Under the pieces are notes generated by a model. It was not told where the DNA came from and did not search any database. It saw only the letters and a list, made by a program, of their open reading frames with translations. From Hofstenia miamia (taxonomy: Eukaryota; Xenacoelomorpha; Acoela), in contig SCFE01000070.1 of assembly GCA_004352715.1 (NCBI GenBank), positions 608,698 through 672,697 on the forward strand: 64,000 nt of DNA, written 5' to 3'. The position numbers and the translations under genes were made by a program. Of the stretch, positions 23,045 to 35,262 are shown in pieces; positions within the stretch are counted from its first letter, which is position 1; each line of letters starts with the position of its first letter.

Positions 23045-23469
23045 TTATTCCTAGTTAGGTTTTTTGTAAATTTGCAAAAGCTTGGGATTCCAAACTTGGA
23101 GAAATTATAAAATATGCTTAATGAATAAAAAAGAACACTACTAAACGTAAAGAACGTCATTTCCTCTCCATTTTGGGATTTTACGGTAATTCTATACAGT
23201 CCTATCTTATAAACAATAAAAATTGCCAATTTTTAAATGTAATGTTGTGCAATTGAAGCAAGTTTAATATTTATTTAAAGTGAATCAGTGCTTTGATGAT
23301 GACCTTCCATGAGCTCTCTGAGCTTTCTGAGCTGCTTGTCTTGATAAAATTGCCATGAAATGTATTATGCACAAGATAATAATTCTATGATGGAAAATTA
23401 TATTTTTATCTTTGAAAAACACACTTTAGTATTTTCTGTCCGGAAAAAAGATCTTACTTAACTTAAAAA
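18830..23469. other. No supported gene; GC-richer patches
   Basis: Mostly AT-rich sequence. GC-richer islands at about 20275-20420 and 21165-21300 stand out. The second is full of ACCCG/CCCGG words like the hAT-type end at 53398 and may be a decayed transposon end. CTAAAGTGAA at about 21587 is repeated inverted at about 21645, which could form a small stem. Confidence 0.4.
23012..23042 (+). repeat. (TA)n microsatellite
   Basis: Uninterrupted TA run. Confidence 0.9.
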
Positions 23470-24035
23470 TTCTTCCTCTAAGTTTTACAAATCTAAACCT
23501 TGGTTAACTGATTTAATGCAAAAAATTGATTATTGAAAAGAACAAAGCTTTTAAAAATTTCTCATTTACAAAATCTAGCGAAAATTTCTTAGCTTATAAA
23601 AAAGCAAGAAATGTAGCAAATACTGAAAATCGTAGATATTTTAATAAATATATTAAAAATGAATTCAAAATTTTACCAAACCAAAAGTCCAAATGAAAGC
23701 TCATTCATGAAATTGCGAACACTGGAAAATCTGTCTCTGTAATCATTAAGGAGATTATAGACTCGGATGGGAACTCATTTACAAATGATTTTGATATTAC
23801 TAATGTTCTAAATGAAATATTTGTTTACTTGGCAAAATTTAACGGACCCTATATCAAATATCAATCACCAAACATTAATAATTATAAACATCTCAACTCA
23901 TTTTTCATTCTTTGACTATACGTAATAATGATTGAAGCAATTAATAAACTAAAGCCCAATAAATTTAGTGGTCCATCTAAAGTTTCATGCCCATTAAGCC
24001 ATAATTCTGCTAATAATATCTGTGGTTGTGGGAAG
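23470..24035 (+). pseudogene. LINE ORF2 fragment between endonuclease and RT
   Basis: Plus-strand frames, shifted several times, read FYKSKPWLTDLMQKI, then AYKKARNVANTENRRYFNKY, HEIANTGKSVSV, SDGNSFTNDFDITNVLNEIF and INKLKPNKFSGPSKVS. The KPWLT signature and the later K-x-N-K-x-S-G-P segment mark the linker and the start of the reverse transcriptase in non-LTR retrotransposons. Stops and frameshifts show that it is dead. Confidence 0.72.
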
Positions 24036-24530
24036 TTTTGAAAATATTTTAAGGCCTTTCAACAGTTAGACCTGTTTTGTGACTTAGTGGTTTTGAGAGC
24101 AGGTGCAATTTTGCACAAAAACTTTAACTTATATATGCATGACAGCTAGTGTTAGTCTTTTGAGGCAGTTTTCATTCATGGGTAGCAGTAAAAAAATGGT
24201 TTTTGTCTTATGAAAACACTAAAAGTATAGTTATGTCTCAATATTCACATATAGCTTAAACGTTTTTTGAAAATTAGGATATAAGAGGGGTGGAGAGGGT
24301 TGGGAGATTAGTGGAGTCCACAGTAATAAATCTTTAGTTAACAAACAAGAATATTTTCCTTAACAATAACAGACGTCTTTTACACTGCTTATTTAACCTT
24401 CTTAATAAAATTTAAGTGAAGAAAAGGCATGAAGTAATTTAATAAAATGTGAAAAATGTTATTATTACATTTTTTCTTGATGAAATTTGTCCACCATTCC
24501 ACACTAAAGTTCAAAAAAATAAATTTTGGA

Positions 24531-25490
24531 ATACCCCTAATATATATATATATAATATATAATACCACTAACATGAATCATTTGATCATAGTCATTTTAG
24601 AAAGTAAAATATCGCAGTAAAAACAACAACCCCTCTGTTTTTGAATGGTTGTTTATGTTTGCTAAAAAGGCTTTATGAGCCTGAGCAATTGGGTCCAAGC
24701 TAAACAAATAGGTGAAAACTCAAAGACTCAATTAAAATTGGTTCACGACGATAATAACAAAATAAATTATGATATTGCTTAAATGTGTTCAACTCACATA
24801 TTTTCACTTTAGGTTGTCTAATTATCAACTCCTTTTTTGTATCTTCGCAACATGTGCAAGTATTAAGAAACTTTCAGGGTTAGTTTATTAAGACTGTAAT
24901 TGAGGATTACGTATGTTTCAAGTTTGTGCGCCATTGAAAAAATCTTTATCGCGCACATGTACATATTCTATGTTAAATGAATTTATCCACAATGCTTTTA
25001 AATTTGAGGTTAGCATGTGAATACCCCTAATATATATATATATAATATATAATACCACTAACATGAATCATTTGATCATAGTCATTTTAGAAAGTAAAAT
25101 ATCGCAGTAAAAACAACAACCCCTCTGTTTTTGAATGGTTGTTTATGTTTGCTAAAAAGGCTTTATGAGCCTGAGCAATTGGGTCCAAGCTAAACAAATA
25201 GGTGAAAACTCAAAGACTCAATTAAAATTCGTTCACGACGATAATAACAAAATAAATTATGATATTACTTAAATTTGTTCAACTCACATATTTTCACTTT
25301 AGGTTGTCTAATTATCAACTCCTTTTTTGTATCTTCGCAACATGTGCAAGTATTAAGAAACTTTCAGGGTTAGTTTATTAAGACTGTAATTGATGATTAC
25401 GTATGTTTCAAGTTTGTGCGCCATTGAAATCAATCTTTATCGCGCACATGTACATGTATTCACAATGCTTGGAAATTTGAAGTTAGCATG
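24531..25490 (+). repeat. 490-bp tandem duplication
   Basis: The block starting ATACCCCTAATATATATATA at 24531 recurs at 25021 with only a few substitutions until near its end, where the second copy has a short deletion (GTACATGTATTCACAATGC). The high identity implies a recent duplication or an unmerged haplotype, though no N separates the copies. Confidence 0.9.
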
Positions 25491-26300
25491 AACTACTTCC
25501 AATCCAGTTTTAGTTATGGATGTGAAAGTAAAGAATTGCAGTTCAATACATCTTTTCAGGATACACCGCAGAATGTATGTAATGTTTTAACAATTAGTTT
25601 AATAAGCTATTAAAACTTAATTAATTTGAGCTTCAAATTAGTACACTGGGTCCATTGCAGAAATGTAGATGTTTTTTTTCTCATTTATTAGTAAAAAAAT
25701 AAATCTGTTCATTGAACAAACTACTTAAACTTTATTGACCTACTCTATGTTTCATTGAAGTTTGCCATGTCAAAGTATACTAACACACTCAGTAATTCCT
25801 AGATCAGCACATAAAATATAAAAGGAAAATTAGTTTTGATTCAAAAATATTTTCTCGTGAGTCCATCAAAGAAATTACAAGTTGAAGGTTTATGAGAAAA
25901 TGATTGTCCCCTGAGTGTAACTTAAATGATTTAGTTTTACAAAAAATTCCAAGAACTAATTAACGAATAAATTAAAGTGGATTATTATATTGTAATTTAG
26001 TTTTATTGCTGCACCACTGATGATGGAACTTCAATTTCACGGATACAGTACGAATCATTACTTCGTTTTTTCTTAGATGATATATGTAGTAGCAGCAAAT
26101 AGTAGTAAATAGTATGAACGTTTGATAGAGCTACTAGTCAAATTGTAATTCTAAATTTACTCTGCTACGATAATAGCTTCAGTTTATTTCTAATACTGAG
26201 ATAAAACGTATTCATCATTCACGCAAGTATTGTGTATTACATTTATTCATTTCATACACATAATTTCAATTGAATAATTTTAAAGCTCTGCGCATTGCTA
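25491..26300. other. No supported gene
   Basis: AT-rich sequence without recognisable features. Confidence 0.4.
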
Positions 26301-27310
26301 AAATCATACTAAGACACCATATTGACCAGAAACTTCGAAGAATTAATGAATTTCCCACTGAGCATTATCACAAAGAGCTAAGCTCAGGGGTACATTTCAG
26401 GAATGACATAACCTAAAACAAAAGTACATACATTGTCCTGCATAAGATATAAATAGAGTCATCAAAATGGACAAATTATTCTGCGCAGGATAAAAATCAT
26501 GACCTTGATTTTTTGGAATAAAATAAATTTTTTCATCATGAATTCGAAATTTTCCTTAATTATGTTATCCTAAATTTTAATTTCTTCATATGAGCTTGTA
26601 AAGGGCCTTCCTAAAATTATCTCAATAAATAGGTTTGCATGTAAATTAAAATAAAAATCAACTCTAAGGTGAAAAACTTTGTATGTTTATATTTTTTATG
26701 AGCGTACTCAAAAGTTCAAAAATAATCCGATTCAATTTTTGATCATATTCTTAATAAATTTGTATCTAAGTTTCGCAAAGCCATAGGATTTGTACAAGAT
26801 TTGCTAAGCAACTTTNAAATCATACTAAGACACCATATTGACCAGAAACTTCGAAGAATTAATGAATTTCCCACTGAGCATTATCACAAAGAGCTAAGCT
26901 CAGGGGTACATTTCAGGAATGACATAACCTAAAACAAAAGTACATACATTGTCCTGCATAAGATATAAATAGAGTCATCAAAATGGACAAATTATTCTGC
27001 GCAGGATAAAAATCATGACCTTGACTTTTTGGAATAAGATAAATTTTCGCATAATGAACTCGAAATTCTCCTTAATTGTGTTATCCTAAATTTAAATTTC
27101 ATCATTAAAATTATCTCAATAAATGGGTTTACATGTAAATTAAAATAGAAATCAACTCTATCGTGGAAAACTTTGTATATTTATATTTTTTATGAGCGCA
27201 ATCAAAAGTTCAAAAATACTGTGATTCAATTTTTGATCTTGTTCATAATAAATTTGCATCGAATTTTCGCAAAGTAATGGGATTTGTACAAGATTTGCTG
27301 AGCAACTTTT
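26301..27310 (+). repeat. Duplicated 0.5-kb block across a single-N join
   Basis: Sequence from 26301 (AAATCATACTAAGACACC) recurs from 26817, directly after a single N at 26816. The first 209 bases look identical, then the copies diverge by roughly a tenth with indels until about 27310. This fits two tandem paralogues or haplotypes whose overlap the assembler duplicated. Confidence 0.85.
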
Positions 27311-27474
27311 CCGAAACGTATAAGTGAAATCTTACAAAAAATAGTAAATATTTAAAATTTTCACACCGAAATTTTTTTTGTTATAATCTACATAGAATGC
27401 AATTTTTTTTGAGATACATTTAGTGAGTTTCTTTACAGGGCAATATCATAGACTGAACGTTAAATTTCGGACGN

Positions 27475-28070
27475 TATATGTCAATTTGTATCATATTTAA
27501 TAAAATTGCAGAAATTCAATTAAAAACGGTTAAAGTTATATCTGATAATTCAAACTAAAAAATGTATGTTCAATTTCAATCAGTGTACATTTTGAATCCC
27601 GCCCCACCGATAACCATTGTTTATATATGTCAATTTGTATCATATTTAATAAAATTGCAGAAATTCAATTAAAAACGGTTAAAGTTATATCTGATAATTC
27701 AAACTAAAAAATGTATGTTCAATTTCAATCAGTGTACATTTTGAATCCCGCCCCACCGATAACCATTGTTTATATATGTCAATTTGTATCATATTTAATA
27801 AAATTGCAGAAATTCAATTAAAAACGGTTAAAGTTATATCTGATAATTCAAACTAAAAAATGTATGTTCAATTTCAATCAGTGTACATTTTGAATCCCGC
27901 CCCACCGATAACCATTGTTTATATATGTCAATTTGTATCATATTTAATAAAATTGCAGCAAATTCAATTAAAAACGGTTAAAGTTGGATCTGATAATTCA
28001 AACTAAAAAATATATGTTCAAATTCAACCAGTGTACATTCTGAGTCCCGCTCCAATCGATAACCATTGTT
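27475..28070 (+). repeat. 149-bp tandem repeat, four copies
   Basis: Units begin TATATGTCAATTTGTATC at 27475, 27624, 27773 and 27922. The first three appear identical over 149 bp; the fourth has several substitutions and small insertions. Each unit carries the GC-richer segment CCCGCCCCACCGATAACC. A single N at 27474 precedes the array, so the copy number may be collapsed. Confidence 0.93.
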
Positions 28071-28235
28071 TCCAGGCCTGATCATATAGCGTAACGCAAT
28101 GTTGACTGAGTTATTTAAGTTTAATATTCCTTCATAGTAAGGAATACAAACTTTTGTAAATTCCGCACATTTTAAAACGAGTGTACAAATAAAATCGAAA
28201 AAATTATGCGCTAATTTAAGGCGATGCTGCTTCAA

Positions 28236-29600
28236 CTTAGAATTCCCAAAAAAATATATTTCATTAGGCTTTTTCTAAAAATACTTTCAATAAAAGTTTC
28301 AAGATTAATAAATATATTTAGTTTTGAACATTTATTTATTGTGTAATATGTTAAACACATTTAAAGAAAATCTTTCAAACCATATTTATAATAATTTTAT
28401 CAGCTAAAGAATTACATAAATAATCTACAATTTAAACAATAACAAGCAGGCAACGCTGGAAAATTAAATAATACAATGTATAATAAATAATATAATTCAT
28501 TTATGAATCAATGTTTATGTAGCTGTTCAATATTGGATGCATTTTCAAATGCATGTAGAGTCAAGCTTCCCCCATTCTTTCATTGTCCCAAAAGACGTAA
28601 TTTTTTAATGTTTTTCCTTAATGAAAAAGCATATTTTTTCAATTTTCAAGCTTAATTTATAATATTACAAGCATTATTGCAGCATTGAATTATAAAGATT
28701 TAAATGACTTAACCCTATTTACGTTGATTTTTTGACATAAGTAAAATTACACCGATTTTTCACCGTTCTGTGATCCAAGCAGCTCATAGTTGTGCATGTG
28801 GTATAAAAAGTAATCATTATTTCAATGTTGAACATAAAGTTTTCTGAAGTCAGCACTTTTTAGAGTTAAGTATGGATTTTTTTTTAATTTTAGGTACACT
28901 TTGCCACTAGTTAAAAATAACCAAAATAATTTTTTCTGAAAATGTTCAAAGAAATATAACTTAAAAGCATATACATCCTTAATGAAAAACCATAAAAATC
29001 ACAATAGTGTTCAATGAAGTGGGTAAGATGAGATATAAATCATCAAAATTCAGACTCTAGAATTTATTAGAATAAATATACATAATTAAATTTCACTAAT
29101 ACTTTACTATAACAGTAAAATTAGCGGCACACTTGAAATATGAACTCAAACAAAGATGATATTAGCATGTAGTTATAAAGGCTATTACAAATTCTCTATA
29201 CTTTTGTATCAAATATATCATAAAGGCCAAAGTTTTGCTTTGTCTCTAATTTGATATCCGAAAATTGTCTGCCTCATGGGGTAATTAATATAATTGCATG
29301 AGATGTGTTGAATTCTGCTTGAAAACCAAAAAACCAAAAAATGTGATTTTCAATAATAAACTTCTAAGTTTGTGCATGTAATATATTTACACAATTTTGA
29401 GAAATGCTGTGTCATGTTCATTCGTCGGTAGTTAGTGGAATCTACCGGCTTTTCTTTTTCATATATATGGTCTACCACATATTAAATTGGAAAACCTAAC
29501 ATAACGAAAAACTAACCAATTTTAGATATTTTCGAGCTGATTTTGAATTTTTCTGGGTTCACGTGTGAAGAGAAAATAAATTTTTTACAGCCTGGGCAGT
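28236..29600. other. No supported gene
   Basis: AT-rich sequence without recognisable features on either strand. Confidence 0.4.
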
Positions 29601-29629
29601 TTGAATTGGAGTCCGCCTCTCACTCGCTC

Positions 29630-29940
29630 CATGACACAGAATCAGCCTAACGCACGTATAGTCAACTTAGTAGATCGTATCACACAACGTCTTGATGAAT
29701 TCGAACAACGACAGCCTCACAATCCTCCTCCATAGGACCCTAAGATACCTACTCAATCTACCCAACAGAGTTCTGCACCACTTCTATCGAATGAACCGTT
29801 CTCTCCTAAATCAGTTTCTCTGGTGTGTCAGCAAATCAACACTCTTATTCAGTCACCCAGAACTCCACCACGTGATCACTACGAGATCGAGGTCGTGCTC
29901 GCTGTTTTCTACGAATACGAATGTCTCTCCGACTTTTAAA
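29630..29940 (+). pseudogene. Possible retroelement Gag-like fragment
   Basis: A locally GC-richer block reads MTQNQPNARIVNLVDRITQR then LDEFEQRQPHNPPP, a stop, and more Pro/Ser/Gln-rich sequence. A helical start followed by a proline-rich linker is common at the N-terminus of retrotransposon Gag/ORF1 proteins. No zinc knuckle or polymerase is present, so this stays tentative. Confidence 0.3.
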
Positions 29941-30003
29941 AATTGGTGTAAAAAGGGAAGCAGGGAGAGAAAGATAAAGGAAAATCCTTGTAGATACTAC
30001 TAA

Positions 30004-31600
30004 TAGAAAAAGATGAATTTGATCACAAAGCAATTAAAAACAGATCGGCAAAAGAATAAATGAAGTGAGTGAATGAGACATCTAAACGAACTCTATCAAG
30101 TGAATATAATAATGTAAAGGCAATTAATAGGCCTACATTTGATGAGTAAAGTTTATTAAGGGAATACATCGGGAAAATGAAAATAAGCTGAACTTATTTG
30201 ACAGAGGAGAGAGTAAAAAGTCATTAGCACCTGAAAAGTTTTTTTTTCTAATTGTTGAAGAATACATTTACAGAATGCGATACCAAAGTTGGTTGAGTAA
30301 TAAAGGAAATCCTCTTCTTGTACTACACACATTGGTTTCAAGCACAGTGTCAAATTTTATTAAAATCATAATCAAATAATAGTTGCCTACAATTGGGTAG
30401 CTTAGGAGAATGTAGAAGAGTTCTTCTTGTTTGGGCAAAACTGGATTGCATTAGTCTACAAAAAGAATGCTACTTCCAATCGCACCAAATGAGACATCAT
30501 TTCTGCCCTCATCAATAATAGTGATTGTTACACACTCTCCTTTCATCTCTTGGAGAATAATCCGAATTTGTGATGTTCTTCACAAATTTGTTGTAAATAA
30601 AATTGCCAATATTTCAACTATGCCACTAAACATGAAATAATTTGTTTTTTGTCATGAAGAAATTTCGTTATCAAATGTACTGATAAAGTTTTCTACAAAT
30701 CTGATTTACAAACATCAAGATTCATAGCACCACTGCTGAAGGTCCTTAAATGTTACATTTGCACAGATTTGCGCAGACATTAACAAAATGTTAAATTATC
30801 CGAATAGCTTGCAAAATTAACGCGCATTTGCTCATAAGATTACAGTTTGAAAATTTATGACTTGTATATAGATAAGTTTGTTTTGTGGAAAATTGTTTTG
30901 TAAAACTTGTCATATCCAGAGAATAAAACAGAAATAGACTATTGCGTTTCAGTATCCCAAACAACTACAACACATATAGTGCAGACCTCAAGACCTCTCT
31001 TCATCTAAGATGGCGTGTGTGACTAAGCAGATTGACTTACACAGTTAGCCTGTTATAATGAAAATGATAGTGATTTTAGGACTGCAAGTGAAAACCATTT
31101 GATATACGAAACCGACCTGAAATCGGATCGGGTTAAATCGGGTACCCGATGTCACTCTCTAAAACCTATTAGAAAACAATTTAAAAATACCAGAAAACAT
31201 CAATAAGATGTTGAAATGAAGAGACCTTCATTTATGGAGTTTTCAAATCTAAATAGGCTAAAACTCAAAGGAAAATAAAAAATTCTAAACCTAAAACGCC
31301 TGTTACTAAAATTCAGTAAGTACGGAGCAAGTACTCCAAATACAAAATGTCATCGTAAAAATACCGGGCTAGTAATAATTTATGGATTCGTGTGACTGCT
31401 TACCAAATCTGCATACCTTGTGAATTCGACTTGTTAGAGCTTCGACAGAACCATGTTTGCATGTATTGCAAAGTTCTTTGGAAGCTGAGGTTTGAGAAAA
31501 TTATCAGAATTTTAAGAAATATAAAAATATTCTTAATCAAGCGCCACATACTTAAAAAAATTCTAGTGCGATAAAAATAACAAATTCAACGTTGAGATCA
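30004..31600. other. No secure gene; weak exon-like pieces and a CGGGT patch
   Basis: 31090-31165 contains CCGACC, ATCGGATCGGGTT and ATCGGGTACCCGATG words resembling the hAT-type end at 53398. At 31399-31480 the minus strand could hold an exon (SKELCNTCKHGSVEALTSRI, acceptor CCTCAG, donor GTAAGC), but the plus strand is open there as well. I do not call a gene. Confidence 0.3.
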
Positions 31601-31619
31601 GTTAATTGCTGTATGATAA

Positions 31620-31790
31620 GCTAATGTTTGAATGCTTTCTTGAAAGCCATGATATCCGATAAATTCGTTAGGGTTACAGACAAAGCATTAAATAATTTTG
31701 GACCACAAACGCTAAGCATATTATCACAAGAAGCAAGACGAGTCTTCCGCATAACCAGTGACTTGCCAAGTTTAAGTAAATGCAATATAT
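31620..31790 (-). pseudogene. LINE ORF2 C-terminal fragment
   Basis: The minus strand reads SLVMRKTRLASCDNMLSVCG then PKLFNALSVTLTNLSDIMAF, KKAFKH and a stop. The pattern R-T-R ... G-P-K-L-F-N-x-L ... FKK is the usual end of ORF2 in Jockey/CR1-like LINEs. Only this tail is present, probably a 5'-truncated insertion. Confidence 0.7.
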
Positions 31791-31799
31791 TTATAAATT

Positions 31800-33920
31800 A
31801 GCTTCAAGAAACTTAAATGTGAAAGCATTATATAACACAGGCTAAGGAATAGGGGTGGCTCAGAGGGTTGCCCCCTCCCAATAATGATCCCAGGTGGCAC
31901 TTATTTTTGCATCTAATCTTTATAAATTTAATATATTTTGCTTTGCATAGGAAGCAGCCCCTCCAAAAATAATATTGTTCCTTAGCTCTTGCTATATAAA
32001 CTGACAGTACTTACAAATTTGAGCAGTTAAGAGCTCAAAATATGTCAGGATCATTTCTCTGACAGTTTTAATCCTACTGTATTTTGGACCAGCAAAATAA
32101 AAACGATATCGTCATTTTATTAAAGAAAATGGAATAATAACGTGATGTCAATATTTAGGAGTGAATCTTATATTGGTCGTACCTAATATTAATAGAAATC
32201 ATTTTTTAAATGTCTATCTTCTACATCGAAATAATTTGGATAAATGATTAGATTTAAGATTTGAATATCATTGATGATTTCATTATTCCTCCACATCTGC
32301 ACGACCTCTGTAGTAGAAACTCAACTCGTTGAATAAGTATTATAACTCGGTGAATCATTTGAGTCTTTGCCTTCGAATTTGTTACACTTTTGAAAGAGCT
32401 TCATATTTAATTTTCAAAGTATAGAACATTTGTTTATATGTTAATAAAAAACACTTTATATAAAAAATAAAAGACTGCTGAGAAATACTTCAGCGAATGT
32501 GGTACTCTGATCTTGTCAACATCATGGTTCAGGAGTTTTCTATAAGAGTAATTAATAAGTTTTAAATAAATTGGCCCAGCGAATTTGAGAATCCAATATA
32601 AGTAGTTTTGAAATTAAATCCTTTTTTCAAATGCTGGTGACAATCCTGCAGAACTAAAAATTGAATATTTGTCTTCCAAATTCCTATCGGCAAATGTTGA
32701 CAACAATTTAATCGCATTAGAGAATATGTTTCTCACTAATATTAATGCAATGGATTAATTAAATAACTCAATAAATATCTGCATTAATTTATATGCTTAG
32801 ATATTTTGAAAAAATCTAAATCGTTGAAAAGCTTTTTGTAATAATCAATTGCAACGTGACGTCATAATTACCGTTAAATATACTGTAAACTTTTGCCTAA
32901 AAAATGCACTTAACGTAAGCTTCACAGTTATTATTTTTTCCGAGGGCAAGTTAGGCAATTGGTTTACGGTCATGTTAACGTAAAACGACATTTGTTGCCG
33001 GTGTTGTTTACGGTTCGATTTTCACTTGTTAGCCTATTGAATTTGGATCACTTCACTTAGCCATTGGGATATCTATTGTTGAGCGTGCGGAATGTAATTT
33101 TGAAACTTTCTACTAAAGCATATTGCTGTGACTACAGTAGTTGAAAAAATAACCTTTTTTTATTTAAAGAATCCTGAATTTTTGAAAAAAATTAAATTCT
33201 CTTCATACCTATAGTTATTTGATTATAAGTTCTCGTGCTCATAAAAGCAAAAAAGACCATTAGCTATTTATTTATGTGTAAATAGATCTCTCGATCCCAT
33301 TGATACGTACCTCAATAGGAAAGATTTTAGATCTTTATAATTTCTTAGAATTAAATGAATTCATAATATTTTCAAGAACAATAAAAGTTTTTTTAGGAAA
33401 TTCCTCGGTTGCTTAACGTCAATAATTCAAATAATAATGAATACATGCTATATTTCATATGCAAAATTTATATGTTCACTGTACGTTTTTTCTTTTTCAA
33501 AGTAATATTTGTTTTACGATAGTTCAGAGTTTTTGTAAAAATAAGTTGAAAACCAATATATGTGTTTAACCATAACAGATTGCATTGAAAAGAGATGGTA
33601 GAATTGTAATAACTGTCGAGTAGTATTTCTCATGCCAATTTACTGTCACATTTATTATTAACATTTTGATTGGCTACTTCATATTTTTGCTTAAGCTCTT
33701 CTTTTCGAAGCTGTTAGTTTATTAATAACTAGTTTGGATTTAAATTTGATTTATTAATAGCAATGTTTTAAAATAAATTGATGGGCACAAGAACTATAAT
33801 CACCTCATCAAGTCGTGACAAGAAATGTATGAAAATTTAGATTTACATATTACAATTATGAATCAGTAGTTGAAATTGTATAATAAACAATTTTATAGTA
33901 TTTTTTTTAACATTAAGTAA
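31800..33920. other. No supported gene
   Basis: AT-rich sequence without recognisable features. Confidence 0.4.
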
Positions 33921-33923
33921 CTT

Positions 33924-34152
33924 CAAAGGTGGACTTCGTATACGCAGCATTTACTGAAGAGGCCGACATCTTAGTCATGACCAAAAGCCCTGCAAAAGAT
34001 TTTGAAAATATAGAGAAACGAAACTCTAAAAAAAGCATTTCATGATTCTAGAGTTTACATTTTTCAGAAAAGTTTTTTGCATAGCCAGTCAAAATTACTT
34101 CTGCAAACTTGAGAGAATGGCGGTTTAGCATGCCCCCTTGCGTACGCCACTG
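33924..34152 (+). mobile_element. Short inverted-repeat element (MITE-like), decayed
   Basis: The right end TTGCGTACGCCACTG is, in reverse complement, close to the left end of the copy at 63832 (CAGGGGCGTACGCA). The left end here (GGTGGACTTCGTATACGCAGC) is a mutated version of the same end. The interior matches the 63.8-kb copy (for example AAAAGCATTTCATGATTCTAG versus AACATGCATTTCACGATCCTAG). No clear 8-bp target duplication is left. Confidence 0.6.
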
Positions 34153-34940
34153 ACTATGTGCAACAATTGGATTGCGATTTGTGTTTTACATATTACTTTG
34201 AGCTAAATTTAATATCTCAAATCATACTAGAACAATGATTATATTGTCTTGCAGACAAAGTAAATTAAACTTTTGTCAACATTTTGCAAGCAGACTCCCG
34301 GAATAAATTTTCTCCATTTTACTTATAAAATGTTTAGAACATCCTATAAAATTACATCTGTTAGTCAATCGCAATTCATCTACTTTTCCTGTTAAATAAT
34401 TAATTTGAAATATTTAAAAATTCGCCTCATGGGACAATTAAACGAATAGTAATTTAAATCTTAACTTTGTGAGAATCCACAGTTAAGACATTAATTTACG
34501 GTTGATCAATTGTCTTTGAAATTGTTTTTACCTAAAAACTTTGTTTCCTACAATTTTCTAACAGTAACACTAGAACCAATCAACAACTATGGGAGAATGG
34601 AATATTTTTAATAACAATTTATATATATATACAGTACTGGCCAAAAGTTTGAGAACAGTAATCTGTCTAAGGCGTGTTTTAGGCTATTTCCTGGAAACTT
34701 TGTAAAATTCCTGGAATTCCAAATTTTTCTTAGAATTTATAACAGATTCATTTAGCCAACAAATGCACACAACTTTAGATTTACACACAATACATTTTCA
34801 CTGAAAAAGCATTATCATTATAGTTTGAAATATGGTCCGTGGTATTGAAATTTCACCAACAAAGCGTGCGCAAATTCATATCTTGTACAAGGAGGGATAC
34901 AAGATATGAATTTGCTATAGCTGTTATAATGGGCGTGTCN

Positions 34941-35138
34941 GGGGTAATTCATTTTCGCTTCTGGGATTGTCTCCCAGAAAGATTGCATGAGTCCCCTTTT
35001 GCTTAATTTCATATGAATGCGTTCTTGTATGTCAATTTTCAATGTTATGCATTTGACGTTGACCGTGATCTGATTGAATGGCTTCAACAATTCTTCTAGT
35101 TCTGTGCGTGTGAATGCTTCCATAAACATTAATTTCAT
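34941..35138 (-). CDS. Foreign N-bounded insert, open frame, unknown
   Basis: The 198-bp piece between single Ns is open over all 66 minus-strand codons, for example MEAFTRTELEELLKPFN and SKRGLMQSFWETIPEAK. Its GC is above the surroundings. It interrupts the Tc1 element, whose flanks are duplicated around it, so it is probably a misplaced contig. No family recognised. Confidence 0.4.
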
Positions 35139-35262
35139 NTCCTGGAATTCCAAATTTTTCTTAGAATTTATAACAGATTCATTTAGCCAACAAATGCACA
35201 CAACTTTAGATTTACACACAATACATTTTCACTGAAAAAGCATTATCATTATAGTTTGAAAT

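Noticed and set aside
23275-23345. Minus-strand terminal exon with AGCTCAGA repeats
   Set aside because: All three frames are open because of a short internal repeat, so the open frame has no weight.
31250-31480. Exons on both strands (AKTQRKIKNSKPKTPVTKI plus; SKELCNTCKHGSVEALTSRI minus)
   Set aside because: They conflict in strand, are short, and have no partner exons. Noted only under the region entry.
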